From assembly GCA_015295805.1 (NCBI GenBank), contig DVEF01000012.1:22806-86805 (forward strand): DNA of 64,000 nt, given 5' to 3'. The notes beneath the pieces are model-generated. The model was given only the letters and a program-made list of their open reading frames with translations, searched no databases and was not told the origin of the DNA. Of this stretch, positions 35,849-45,274 are shown one piece after another. Position numbers and translations under genes: made by a program. Positions within the stretch are counted from its first letter, which is position 1; each line of letters starts with the position of its first letter. The DNA comes from Geminocystis sp. M7585_C2015_104 (GTDB lineage: Bacteria > Cyanobacteriota > Cyanobacteriia > Cyanobacteriales > Cyanobacteriaceae).

Positions 35849-36745
35849 ATGTTCAAAAAAATAGTAAGCCTGTTGGGTTTTTTTCTCCTGACAAACCCTT
35901 TATACCTTCCCAGAGCGTTGGCAGGGGTAGTGTCAGCACGCATCGACGGCGAAAATCCTTCAGCAACTGTGTCCAAAAATAACATAAAAGTCGATTTGTA
36001 TGCCCAAAAAAGGAAGGGAAAAGAGGGGGAATTTGTTGTAAGTAAAGTCAGCGTATTTGAGAGGGAGAATAAGGTTTTGGAACTGGAAGGGGCTGAATCT
36101 TTCTTCCCCATGGCCCAGGTGCAAATAGCTGAAATGGATAAAAGCAACACCACTCCCGAAATCATTTTCGAATCTTACACGGGGGGAGCTCATTGTTGCG
36201 CTGAACTCTTTATTTTAACTAAGCAAAATGGTAAATGGAAAGTGATAGAGGGAGGTGTTTTTGATGGAGGCCCTAGAGGAGTTTCTGATGTTGACAAAAA
36301 TGGAATTTATGAATACGTCACCATAGACAATAGCTTTCTCTATACCTTTGCCAGTTATGCAGAATCCGTTGCCCCACCACAAATCTGGAGCATTCAATCC
36401 GGCAAATTAATCAATGCAACTAAACAACCACAATATGGTCCCTGGCTTAAAAATGAACTCAATAAACTGTGGCAACAAAGGGGGAGAGATTCCAAAAATA
36501 ACAACGCCTTTTGGGCAGCCTATGTCGCCTGGAAAGCCCTCCTGGGAGAAGAGGTAGCTGCCTGGCAATTGATGCTAAAAAACTATAACAAAAACGAAAA
36601 TTATTGTTTAGACAAAGGGGAAGGTTATTGGATTTATGACAGGTGTAAAAACAAGGTAAAATTCCCACAGGCCCTCCTGGTTTTTCTGAGAGAAAATGGA
36701 TATCTAAACAACGAGTCAGTGCGAAGAATATCTACAATTAAGTGA
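35849..36745 (+). CDS. Secreted protein of unknown function
   Basis: The 298-residue protein has a signal peptide (basic start, hydrophobic stretch about 5-20, cleavage after ALA near 26). The mature part contains YTGGAHCC near 110-117 and a DVDKNGIYEY segment near 149-158, a pattern seen in periplasmic beta-rich proteins with FG-GAP/VCBS-like calcium loops. The C-terminal part has paired cysteines (CLDKGEGYWIYDRC). I do not recognise a functional family. Confidence 0.7.
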   Translation: MFKKIVSLLGFFLLTNPLYLPRALAGVVSARIDGENPSATVSKNNIKVDLYAQKRKGKEGEFVVSKVSVFERENKVLELEGAESFFPMAQVQIAEMDKSNTTPEIIFESYTGGAHCCAELFILTKQNGKWKVIEGGVFDGGPRGVSDVDKNGIYEYVTIDNSFLYTFASYAESVAPPQIWSIQSGKLINATKQPQYGPWLKNELNKLWQQRGRDSKNNNAFWAAYVAWKALLGEEVAAWQLMLKNYNKNENYCLDKGEGYWIYDRCKNKVKFPQALLVFLRENGYLNNESVRRISTIK

Positions 36746-36936
36746 ACAATGGAAGAGGGGCTTACAATATAGTAGAAAACGTATCAGAAAATTGTGGGGG
36801 TTGGGTTTTTTATTTTTGGCCGCCCCTCCACCCCTGACATCCTGGCCTATCCTATTCTAACATAGGACACGTATAAATATTTGTACATCGGTTGAGGCAA
36901 GAAGAATACAAAAGGAGTACTATTGTTTGAGGGGAT

Positions 36937-37986
36937 ATGAAAAAAGTATTAGTGGGATTGTCAGGGGGAGTAGATAGTTCGGTGACTGCCGCTATTCTCC
37001 AAAAACAGGGTTATCATGTGGAGGGGGTTACCCTCTGGCTAATGAAGGGAAAAGGCCAATGTTGTTCAGAAGGCATGTTAGATGCCGCAATTGTATGTGA
37101 ACAGTTGGGCATAAAACACCATGTAGTAGATGTTAGGGATATATTTCAAAATAACATTGTGGACTACCTTATTGAGGGATATTCTAAAGGCATCACCCCC
37201 CTCCCTTGCTCTCAGTGCAACCGTACAGTAAAATTCCCGCCTATGTTGGAATTCGCTCGGAGTCTGGGGTTGGAATATGTAGCTACGGGACACTATGCCA
37301 GAGTAGTTTACAACCCCTCTCTCCAACGTTATCAACTATTAAGAGCCATTGATGCTAAAAAAGACCAATCCTACTTTCTCTACGATTTGCCCCAAGAGAT
37401 TCTACCCTATCTTATCTTCCCCCTGGGCAGTCAAACTAAGGCAGAAACTAGGGCATTGGCCGCACAGTTCAAACTCAAAACCGCCCAAAAACCAGAAAGC
37501 CAAGACCTTTGCCTTATTGAAACTCACGGTAGTATGAAAGAATTTCTGGAAAAGTACATAAAACCGAAACCAGGGGAAATAGTGGACTTACAGGGAAGAG
37601 TATTGGGCACCCATCAAGGTATTCACAACTATACTATAGGACAAAGAAGGGGTCTGGGTATACCCTATTGTGAACCCCTCTATGTGGTTGAATTGGACCC
37701 TATAATGAATAGGGTGGTGGTGGCAACTCGTAGTCAGGCTGGAAAACAAGAGTGTTATGTGGAGAGAGTAAACTGGTTGTCTATCCCCCAACCGGCTAAC
37801 CCCATCAAGGCAGAGGTGAAAATACGTTATCAGGCCCCTCCTCAAACCGCTACCGTCATCCCATTAGAGGATAATAGGGTAAAACTGGTATTCGATGAAC
37901 CACAATTTGGTATTACCCCTGGCCAAGCTGCTGTATTCTATCATAGGGATATTCTACTCGGTGGCGGCATTATCCAACGTCATTAA
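36937..37986 (+). CDS. mnmA: tRNA-specific 2-thiouridylase
   Basis: MnmA adds sulfur to U34 of tRNAs for Lys, Glu and Gln. The 349-residue protein has the PP-loop SGGVDSS at 9-15, the catalytic cysteine segment [11 protein letters not shown] near 90-100, ATGHYAR near 117-123 and the second catalytic Cys in SQDLCLI near 193. Length and motif order are normal. It lies alone between two genes on the same strand, with 60 bp to the next start. Confidence 0.95.
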   Translation: MKKVLVGLSGGVDSSVTAAILQKQGYHVEGVTLWLMKGKGQCCSEGMLDAAIVCEQLGIKHHVVDVRDIFQNNIVDYLIEGYSKGITPLPCSQCNRTVKFPPMLEFARSLGLEYVATGHYARVVYNPSLQRYQLLRAIDAKKDQSYFLYDLPQEILPYLIFPLGSQTKAETRALAAQFKLKTAQKPESQDLCLIETHGSMKEFLEKYIKPKPGEIVDLQGRVLGTHQGIHNYTIGQRRGLGIPYCEPLYVVELDPIMNRVVVATRSQAGKQECYVERVNWLSIPQPANPIKAEVKIRYQAPPQTATVIPLEDNRVKLVFDEPQFGITPGQAAVFYHRDILLGGGIIQRH

Positions 37987-38046
37987 TTATCCCGTTGTCT
38001 GCTATTGTGGGTTTGTTCTTTACCCTGACGAAGTCTGATTGTAATT

Positions 38047-39708
38047 ATGGCACTGTATTTTAAACTCCCTACAAAACAGTTTTTCTTATCCCTGTCACTA
38101 TCCACTGTGTTTTCTCTCTTCACCCCTTCCACCTCCCTTTTTGCCATTGATTTAACAGTAGGAATAGTACAACGGTTTGGGGATAACCCGGAGGATACTA
38201 TTACTCTCACCACTGTTGGCAGTCAACCCCTACTACTGCGATTTTCCCACAAGAAAACTAAAGAAAAAATTTTTTTGTATACAAAAAAGTTACAATTGGG
38301 GATAACCAAAACCCCCCTGCCCAAAAAACAGCTACAGGAGGTGGTGGTATTGGGAGATTATGGCACTTTTGAAACCGCCGAAGATGATGCCAACCACTGG
38401 CGTCGTCTGGGAATTGATGTAGAAATAACCCAGCCTGGGCGTTGGCAGGTTTGGGCTAAACGTAGCACTTATAATACCCCCCTCCTTAGAAGACTTTTAC
38501 TGCAACAACTCCAACAGCAAGGCTATCAGAATGTTTATTTGGAAAGCCGCCTTGTGGCAGAAAAACCAGAAGTCACCTTTACTGTGAGTGGACAAACTTA
38601 TAGGGTTGACTGGCTAGAGATATCTAACCCCGAGGGAGTTACTGCCGTCAAGGATGGCCAGAATGGCAAGTGGACTAAATATGCCGGTAGTTTTACTGTT
38701 CAACCTAATTCCTATGGAGATTATACCCTTGTCAACAGGGTGGACTTAGAAACTTATCTCAGGGGAGTAGTGCCCCATGAAATCGGAAGTAATGCGCCGA
38801 GGGCTGCAGTGGAGGCTCAGACTATTATCGCCCGCACCTATGCCCTCCGCAATACCCGTCGCTTTGAAGCGGACAATTACCAACTGTGTGCTACAACCCA
38901 CTGTCAGGTATACTATGGTCTTTCTGGCACTTCTCCCGTTGCCGATGCGGCCATTACGGCTACTAGGGGATTGGTTTTAACTTATAACAACGAGCTAGTG
39001 GATGCCTTATACTCTTCCACTAGTGGTGGCGTTACTTCTAACTTCTCTGATATTTGGAATGGGGAAAATCGCCCCTATTTAAAGCCTATCATCGATGCGC
39101 CCTACCCTGTCTGGAACCTGGCTGAATATAGTCTGGACAACGAGGCCAATTTTCGCAAGTTTATCTCCCTAGAAAAGGGTTTTAATGAAACTGGTAGAAG
39201 TCTTTTCCGTTGGCAAAAACAAAGTAGTCTGGCTGAATTAACTAGTGATTTGCAAAGATACCTCACTCGCATTAGACATCCCCTGGCCGATTTTAAGACT
39301 ATTAGGGAAATGAAGGTAGTAGAAAGGGCTCCCTCTGGTAGAATTCTCAAATTGGAGGTTGTCACTGACCTGGGGGTGGTGATTCTCGAGAAGAATGAGG
39401 TGAGAAGTGCTTTTACACCTCCCCGCAGCACCCTATTTTATCTTGAGCCTGTTTATGACTCCCAGAAAAACCTAACCGGCTATAAATTCATAGGTGGCGG
39501 TTTTGGCCATGGGGTTGGCTTGAGTCAGTTTGGCAGCTATAATCTTGCTAGACTAGGTTGGACTGCTCAACAAATTCTACAATTCTATTATCCCGGCACT
39601 GTGGTACAACCTCTCAATGACTCCATCGTTTTCTGGAGGCCCCCTTCTGTTTCTTCCCACACCTCCAAAAGTAACGACAGTCGGTATACAATAAAAGCGA
39701 TATATTAA
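38047..39708 (+). CDS. SpoIID/LytB domain protein
   Basis: The 553-residue protein has a signal peptide (about 1-33). Its SpoIID domain shows LETYLRGVVPHEIG near 237-250, AAVEAQTIIARTYALR, and the C-terminal GGGFGHGVGLSQFGSYNLA near 479-497. SpoIID proteins are lytic glycan-processing enzymes of peptidoglycan, known from sporulation but widespread in cyanobacteria, which do not sporulate. The N-terminal 200 residues contain an SPOR-like stretch (VVLGDYGTFETAEDDANHW). It is followed by typA after 33 bp. Confidence 0.9.
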   Translation: MALYFKLPTKQFFLSLSLSTVFSLFTPSTSLFAIDLTVGIVQRFGDNPEDTITLTTVGSQPLLLRFSHKKTKEKIFLYTKKLQLGITKTPLPKKQLQEVVVLGDYGTFETAEDDANHWRRLGIDVEITQPGRWQVWAKRSTYNTPLLRRLLLQQLQQQGYQNVYLESRLVAEKPEVTFTVSGQTYRVDWLEISNPEGVTAVKDGQNGKWTKYAGSFTVQPNSYGDYTLVNRVDLETYLRGVVPHEIGSNAPRAAVEAQTIIARTYALRNTRRFEADNYQLCATTHCQVYYGLSGTSPVADAAITATRGLVLTYNNELVDALYSSTSGGVTSNFSDIWNGENRPYLKPIIDAPYPVWNLAEYSLDNEANFRKFISLEKGFNETGRSLFRWQKQSSLAELTSDLQRYLTRIRHPLADFKTIREMKVVERAPSGRILKLEVVTDLGVVILEKNEVRSAFTPPRSTLFYLEPVYDSQKNLTGYKFIGGGFGHGVGLSQFGSYNLARLGWTAQQILQFYYPGTVVQPLNDSIVFWRPPSVSSHTSKSNDSRYTIKAIY

Positions 39709-39741
39709 AGATTATTACATAGGGTTAACTTTTGTTCACTT

Positions 39742-41535
39742 ATGTCCACCCCTATTCGCAACGTGGCCATAATAGCTCACGTAGACCATGGCAAGACTAC
39801 ATTGGTAGATGCATTATTGAAACAGTCAGGAGTATTCAGAGAGGGAGAAGAAGTACCAAATTGTGTACTGGACTGCAATGAGTTGGAAAGGGAAAGGGGG
39901 ATTACTATCCTGGCTAAAAATACCGCAGTACGTTATAAGGACACCATAATTAACATCGTAGACACCCCAGGGCACGCAGACTTTGGTGGCGAGGTGGAAC
40001 GGGTATTGGGGATGGTGGACGGTTGTCTGTTGATTGTGGACGCCAATGAAGGCCCCATGCCCCAGACTCGTTTTGTCCTCAAAAAGGCCCTAGAGAAGGG
40101 GTTAAGGCCTATTGTGGTAATAAATAAGATCGATCGACCTAACGCTGAACCCCTTAAGGTGGTAGATAAGGTTTTTGACCTATTTGTGGAATTAGGGGCA
40201 GATGACGACCAATGTGATTTTGTAACACTTTATGCTTCAGGTTTAGCGGGTTATGCCAAAACCAGCCTCGATGACGACAGCAAGGACATGAAACCTCTGT
40301 TTGAGGCTATTTTGCGTCATGTCCCCCCCCCCCCCGGTGATCCTAACAAGCCCCTACAACTACAGGTAACCACCCTTGATTACTCAGAATATCTGGGCAG
40401 GATTGTAATCGGCCGCATCCACAATGGTACTATTAGAGCGGGACAACAGGCTGCCCTCATAAAGGATGATGGGACTATTGTCAGGGGGAAGGTAACAAAG
40501 CTTTTCGGCTTTGAGGGTCTACAAAGGGTAGAATTAGAAAGTGCCAGTGCTGGACAGATTGTAGCGGTTGCTGGTTTTAACGAGGCCAACATAGGTGAAA
40601 CTATAGCTTGTCCCAACAATCCTCAAGCCTTGCCTCTCATTAAGGTGGATGAGCCCACCTTGAAGATGACATTTTCTGTCAATAACTCCCCTTTTGCCGG
40701 CCAGGAGGGCAAATTTGTCACCTCCCGTCAACTAAGAGAGCGTCTCATGCGAGAATTGGAGACTAACGTAGCTCTAAGGGTGGAGGAGGGGGAGTCCTCT
40801 GAGCAGTTTATTGTTTCCGGTAGAGGAGAACTCCATCTGGCCATCCTTATTGAGAATATGCGTCGGGAAGGCTATGAGTTCCAGGTGTCCCAACCCCAGG
40901 TAATCTTTAGGGAAGTCAACGGACAACCCTATGAACCCTTTGAATATCTAGTCATAGACATACCAGAAGAGGCCCAAGGTCCTTGTATTGAAACCCTGGG
41001 ACGGAGAAAGGCAGAAATGCAGGACATGCAGTCCGGTGGCAACGGCCGCGTCCAGATGGAGTTTATCATCCCTGCCCGCGGTCTTATCGGCTTTCGCAGT
41101 GAATTTATCCGTATTACCAGGGGCGAGGGCATTATGAGTCATAGTTTTTATGAATATCGTCCTGTTGTAGGGGAATTAGAAACTCGTCACAATGGCGTGT
41201 TAATCTCCTGCGAGGAGGGGGTTGCCACCTTCTACGCCCTTAAAAACGCCGAGGATAGGGGTGTCTTTTTCATTGAGCCCGGCACCAAAGTCTACAAGGG
41301 TATGATTGTGGGTGAAAGCAATCGACCTCAAGACCTAGAATTGAACGTCTGCAAGACCAAACAATTAACCAACCATCGTTCGGCCACTGGCGATGAGTTG
41401 GTGCAATTGCAAGCGCCTATAGAGATGACCTTAGAAAGGGCGCTAGAATTCATCGGCCCTGATGAACTTGTGGAAGTTACTCCCAAATCTATTCGTCTTC
41501 GTAAAGTCCCCTCTAAGAAACTCGCCAGACGTTAG
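39742..41535 (+). CDS. typA: Translational GTPase TypA/BipA
   Basis: TypA is a ribosome-binding GTPase of the EF-G/LepA type involved in assembly and stress growth. The 597-residue protein has the P loop AHVDHGKTT at 11-19, switch ERGITI near 50, DTPGHADF near 74-81 and NKIDRP near 129-134, then the EF-G-like and BipA C-terminal domains. A run of 12 C bases at 40323-40334 encodes four prolines in frame; the frame is intact through this tract. Confidence 0.95.
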   Translation: MSTPIRNVAIIAHVDHGKTTLVDALLKQSGVFREGEEVPNCVLDCNELERERGITILAKNTAVRYKDTIINIVDTPGHADFGGEVERVLGMVDGCLLIVDANEGPMPQTRFVLKKALEKGLRPIVVINKIDRPNAEPLKVVDKVFDLFVELGADDDQCDFVTLYASGLAGYAKTSLDDDSKDMKPLFEAILRHVPPPPGDPNKPLQLQVTTLDYSEYLGRIVIGRIHNGTIRAGQQAALIKDDGTIVRGKVTKLFGFEGLQRVELESASAGQIVAVAGFNEANIGETIACPNNPQALPLIKVDEPTLKMTFSVNNSPFAGQEGKFVTSRQLRERLMRELETNVALRVEEGESSEQFIVSGRGELHLAILIENMRREGYEFQVSQPQVIFREVNGQPYEPFEYLVIDIPEEAQGPCIETLGRRKAEMQDMQSGGNGRVQMEFIIPARGLIGFRSEFIRITRGEGIMSHSFYEYRPVVGELETRHNGVLISCEEGVATFYALKNAEDRGVFFIEPGTKVYKGMIVGESNRPQDLELNVCKTKQLTNHRSATGDELVQLQAPIEMTLERALEFIGPDELVEVTPKSIRLRKVPSKKLARR

Positions 41536-41788
41536 GGGTTGTAAGCTTAAACATTCTCCCCCGCCCCTCCCCCTTTTCTGTCCTGGGTTATCTATAAAAT
41601 ATTGCAATAAAAATTAGAGCAGCCCAAGTTTCTTGACAGTCCCTCCGCCTGCCGTCCACCCACCCCCATCCAAGAAGCACGCCCCGCCCACCCTTGTCAA
41701 GAGTTGGAGGAAAAAAAAGGAGGTTGATTGTCAAGTGTTGGGGGGATGAGATAGACTGATAACGATTGTTAAAAAGTGGGCAAGTGGT

Positions 41789-44035
41789 ATGTCTCATCCC
41801 CTGTATGTAGCGTTTATTTGGCATCAGCACCAGCCATTGTATAAATCCCGCCTATCAAGCCACGAGTTTGGTGGGGAATACCGTCTACCCTGGGTGAGAT
41901 TGCATGGGATTAAGGACTATTTGGATTTAATTTTAGTACTAGAAAAGTATCCCAAGTTACAACAGACAGTAAACCTGGTGCCGTCGCTAATTCTACAGTT
42001 GGAGGAGTATGCCAGTGGGAAGGCAATGGACCCATATTTGGCGCTAACCCTGACGCCGGTATCTCAACTAACAACTGCCCAAAAGGAGTTTATAATCAAT
42101 CATTTCTTTGATGCCAACTATCATAATCTGATCCGTCCCCACCGACGCTATGATGAATTGTACCAACAACGCCACCATTTGGGGCCTAGATGGTGTCTAA
42201 AGAATTGGACGGAACAGGATTACAGTGACCTACTGGCATGGCACAACCTGGCGTGGTTTGACCCGATTTTTTGGTCTGATCCTCAAATAGGTGTATTAAT
42301 AGAAAAAGGAAAGGGGTTTACTCTAGCAGACAGGAAGTTGATCTGGGAAAAACAAAGGGAGATTATTAGTAGAATCATCCCCCAACACAGGAAAATGCAA
42401 AACACGGGACAGTTGGAGGTGACTACTAGCCCATATACACATCCTATTTTACCTCTGTTGGCAGATACAGATGTAGCTAAAGTAGCAGTACCGAATATTT
42501 CATTGCCCTCCCGTCGCTTCCAGTGGGAAGAAGACATACCACGTCATCTGGATAGAGCTTGGAGTATATACGAACAAAGGTTTGGCCGTCAGCCAAGGGG
42601 ATTGTGGCCAAGTGAACAGTCTGTAAGTCCTGCTATTTTACCCCACGTGGCCAGAAGAGGGTTTAAGTGGTTGTGTTCAGATGAGGGGGTATTAGGCATC
42701 TCTCTACATCACTATTTCTACCGTGACGAGACTGGGAATGTTTATGATCCCGAGCGCTTGTATCGTCCCTACCGTCTAAAAACCCCTGAAGGGGACTTGA
42801 GTATAGTGTTTAGAGATCACCGGCTGTCGGATCTGATTGGCTTTTCCTACAGTTCCATGGAGCATCACCAGGCGGCTAAGGATTTGATAGGACACCTGGA
42901 GGCCATATCTCGCACCCTTAAACATAAACAACCAGAAGGTCAGACCAGTCTAACACAGCCGTGGTTGGTAACTATAGCCCTGGATGGAGAGAATTGTTGG
43001 GAATTTTATGAACAGGACGGGCGATTGTTCTTAGAATCTTTATACGAAAGACTATCCCGTCAGGATGACATTAAACTGGTTACCGTGTCGGAGTTTCTGG
43101 AGAAATTCCCCCCTACTGCCGAAATTGATAGCCGTTACCTCCACAGTGGTTCATGGATTAATGCCAATTTTACCACCTGGATTGGTGACCCCACTAAAAA
43201 CAAAGCATGGGACTACCTGTCCGAGGCTAGAGAAACCCTGGCAAGACACCCAGAGGCGACAGAGGATGTAAATCCGGCAGCGTGGGAGGCATTGTATGCC
43301 GCTGAAGGCTCGGACTGGTTTTGGTGGTTTGGTGATCCCCATCACTCCGCCCATGATGCCATATTCGACCAGCTGTTTAGGGAACATTTAATTGCCCTGT
43401 ATCAGGCCTTAAACGAACCAGTGCCTGAGTATTTATACCAACCTGTAGAGGAACCTAAAAGCCGGGAGAACTACATCCCAGGCAGTTTCATCCATCCCCC
43501 CATCGACGGGTCAGGGGAGGACGAAGACTGGGAGAAGGCAGGAAAAATCACTGTGGGCGGCAGTAGGGGCACTATGCATCGCGCCAGTGTCATCCCTTGT
43601 ATTTATTATGGTTGGAATCACTTGTATTTCTTCTTAAGATTCGATTTGAGGCCGGGGGTTCAAGTGGGAAAAGAGCTGCCGTCAGAGTTGCACTTGGCCT
43701 GGTATTATGTGGACAGGCTTGGTCCTAATACTAGATTGCCCCTAACACACGTTCCGGAGCAGGAACCGCTAAACTATAATTACCGGCACCACCTTGGCAT
43801 TCATATACCCAGCCAGACATGTTGGCTGGAAGAAGCAGGGTATGACGGCCAGTGGCATGCCCGTTACTGCGATGGTAGGGTGGCCCTAGGACGCAGTTTG
43901 GAGGTGGCTGTACCTTGGCGTAATCTTCACGTAGATCCGGATCAGGAAATACGTCTAATTGCGGTGTTGGCGGACAATGGCGAATTCAGAGAGGCCCTGT
44001 TAGACAACCAACTCATCTCCCTTCGTGTGCCATAA
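41789..44035 (+). CDS. Glycoside hydrolase family 57 protein
   Basis: This 748-residue protein begins YVAFIWHQHQPLY, the GH57 start with the HQHQP motif. The likely nucleophile Glu is in WPSEQS near residue 271 and the acid/base Asp in ALDGENCW near 397. GH57 enzymes act on alpha-glucans as amylases, branching enzymes or transferases; the precise reaction is not readable, but glycogen metabolism is plausible. The C-terminal 180 residues, from IDGSGEDEDW, look like a CBM9/DOMON-type carbohydrate-binding domain. A CheW-like gene starts 8 bp downstream. Confidence 0.92.
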   Translation: MSHPLYVAFIWHQHQPLYKSRLSSHEFGGEYRLPWVRLHGIKDYLDLILVLEKYPKLQQTVNLVPSLILQLEEYASGKAMDPYLALTLTPVSQLTTAQKEFIINHFFDANYHNLIRPHRRYDELYQQRHHLGPRWCLKNWTEQDYSDLLAWHNLAWFDPIFWSDPQIGVLIEKGKGFTLADRKLIWEKQREIISRIIPQHRKMQNTGQLEVTTSPYTHPILPLLADTDVAKVAVPNISLPSRRFQWEEDIPRHLDRAWSIYEQRFGRQPRGLWPSEQSVSPAILPHVARRGFKWLCSDEGVLGISLHHYFYRDETGNVYDPERLYRPYRLKTPEGDLSIVFRDHRLSDLIGFSYSSMEHHQAAKDLIGHLEAISRTLKHKQPEGQTSLTQPWLVTIALDGENCWEFYEQDGRLFLESLYERLSRQDDIKLVTVSEFLEKFPPTAEIDSRYLHSGSWINANFTTWIGDPTKNKAWDYLSEARETLARHPEATEDVNPAAWEALYAAEGSDWFWWFGDPHHSAHDAIFDQLFREHLIALYQALNEPVPEYLYQPVEEPKSRENYIPGSFIHPPIDGSGEDEDWEKAGKITVGGSRGTMHRASVIPCIYYGWNHLYFFLRFDLRPGVQVGKELPSELHLAWYYVDRLGPNTRLPLTHVPEQEPLNYNYRHHLGIHIPSQTCWLEEAGYDGQWHARYCDGRVALGRSLEVAVPWRNLHVDPDQEIRLIAVLADNGEFREALLDNQLISLRVP

Positions 44036-44042
44036 GAATATT

Positions 44043-44516
44043 ATGAGAAGCGACTTTGGTTTTGGCCAAACAGGTGGTGGCGTTAAGGTAAAGTTGTTAG
44101 TATTTGAGGTGGGGAGTTTGAATGCCGCCCTACACATAGACGTGGTGCAAAGGGTGGTGAACTACACCACCATCTTTGGCAGTGGCTTGAATCCCTTTGG
44201 GGTCGTACATCTTGAAGACAAGGAGGTGACGGTGATAGACCTACACAAGATGTTGTTCAACACCCCACAGCCCCTCAACCCCAAAGGGAGAAAGTATTTG
44301 CTTCTGGCGCGCAACAGTGTCAACGAAGTGTTCGGCATTGTGATCACCTCCCCCCCGGAGTTGTATGACATACCCCTGAAAGCCATTAGGGTGTTACCTG
44401 CTTCTTATCGCAAGGCAGACACCCTCAGAATAGCTTCCCACGTAGCGGTGATGGGGGAGGAGGGGGAGGAGAAGACCATTTTCATTTTAGACCCAGATCA
44501 ACTAATTCCGCAATAG
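44043..44516 (+). CDS. Stand-alone CheW-like domain protein
   Basis: The 157-residue product from ATG 44043 is a CheW fold: [23 protein letters not shown] at the start, [19 protein letters not shown] (about 55-73) and [16 protein letters not shown] (about 97-112). CheW proteins couple receptors to the CheA kinase. Standalone members in cyanobacteria also act in type IV pilus phototaxis. It lies between GH57 (8 bp) and tatC (2 bp), an unusual setting for chemotaxis, and is probably cotranscribed. Confidence 0.85.
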   Translation: MRSDFGFGQTGGGVKVKLLVFEVGSLNAALHIDVVQRVVNYTTIFGSGLNPFGVVHLEDKEVTVIDLHKMLFNTPQPLNPKGRKYLLLARNSVNEVFGIVITSPPELYDIPLKAIRVLPASYRKADTLRIASHVAVMGEEGEEKTIFILDPDQLIPQ

Positions 44517-44518
44517 GT

Positions 44519-45274
44519 ATGGCTACTGGTGAGACAAAAACAGGGAAGGATGAAAAATACTGGGATGAAATTCCCAACCCGGTGGAGATGTCCTTTTTTG
44601 ACCACCTGGAGGAGTTGCGACAACGTATTTTTATAAGCCTAGTCTCGGTATTGGGGTGTGGCATTGGTTGTTTTGTCTTTGTTAAACCCATAATTGCCTG
44701 GTTAGAAGTGCCAGCGAAGGGAGTAAAATTTTTGCAACTCTCACCGGGGGAATTCTTCTTCGTCTCCCTACAGGTAGCGGGTTATAGTGGCCTTCTGTTA
44801 GCCTCCCCCATGCTCCTATACCAAATAGTTCAATTTGTATTACCAGGGCTCACCAGACGGGAGAGGAGGCTCTTAGCTCCAGTAGTCTTTGGTTCCAGTT
44901 CCCTCTTTTTTGCCGGTTTGGTATTCGCCTATTATGTCCTAATTCCTGCCGCCCTTCAATTCTTCATCAACTATGGCAGTGACGTGGTAGAACAAACCTG
45001 GTCTATCAGTAAATACTTCCAGTTTGTACTCTTATTGATGTTTTCCACGGGGATTGCCTTCCAGGTGCCAGTGATACAACTGCTTCTTGCCTCCCTTAAC
45101 CTGACCAACTCTCAACAGATGCTTTCCAGCTGGCGTTTTGTCGTCTTAACTTCACTAATTGCCGGTGCCATCATCACTCCTTCTACTGATCCCCTTACCC
45201 AGTCTCTTCTGGCAGGCGCTGTCCTTTTTCTTTACCTCACTGGTATTCTCCTGGTCAAACTGATCGGTAAATAA
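44519..45274 (+). CDS. tatC: Sec-independent protein translocase subunit TatC
   Basis: TatC is the signal-peptide receptor of the twin-arginine translocase, exporting folded proteins to the thylakoid lumen or periplasm. The 251-residue protein starts with a hydrophilic segment and the typical [17 protein letters not shown], then six membrane spans, and has the FxxRR-type loop [13 protein letters not shown]. Its ATG comes 2 bases after the CheW stop. TatA is not in the window. Confidence 0.95.
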   Translation: MATGETKTGKDEKYWDEIPNPVEMSFFDHLEELRQRIFISLVSVLGCGIGCFVFVKPIIAWLEVPAKGVKFLQLSPGEFFFVSLQVAGYSGLLLASPMLLYQIVQFVLPGLTRRERRLLAPVVFGSSSLFFAGLVFAYYVLIPAALQFFINYGSDVVEQTWSISKYFQFVLLLMFSTGIAFQVPVIQLLLASLNLTNSQQMLSSWRFVVLTSLIAGAIITPSTDPLTQSLLAGAVLFLYLTGILLVKLIGK

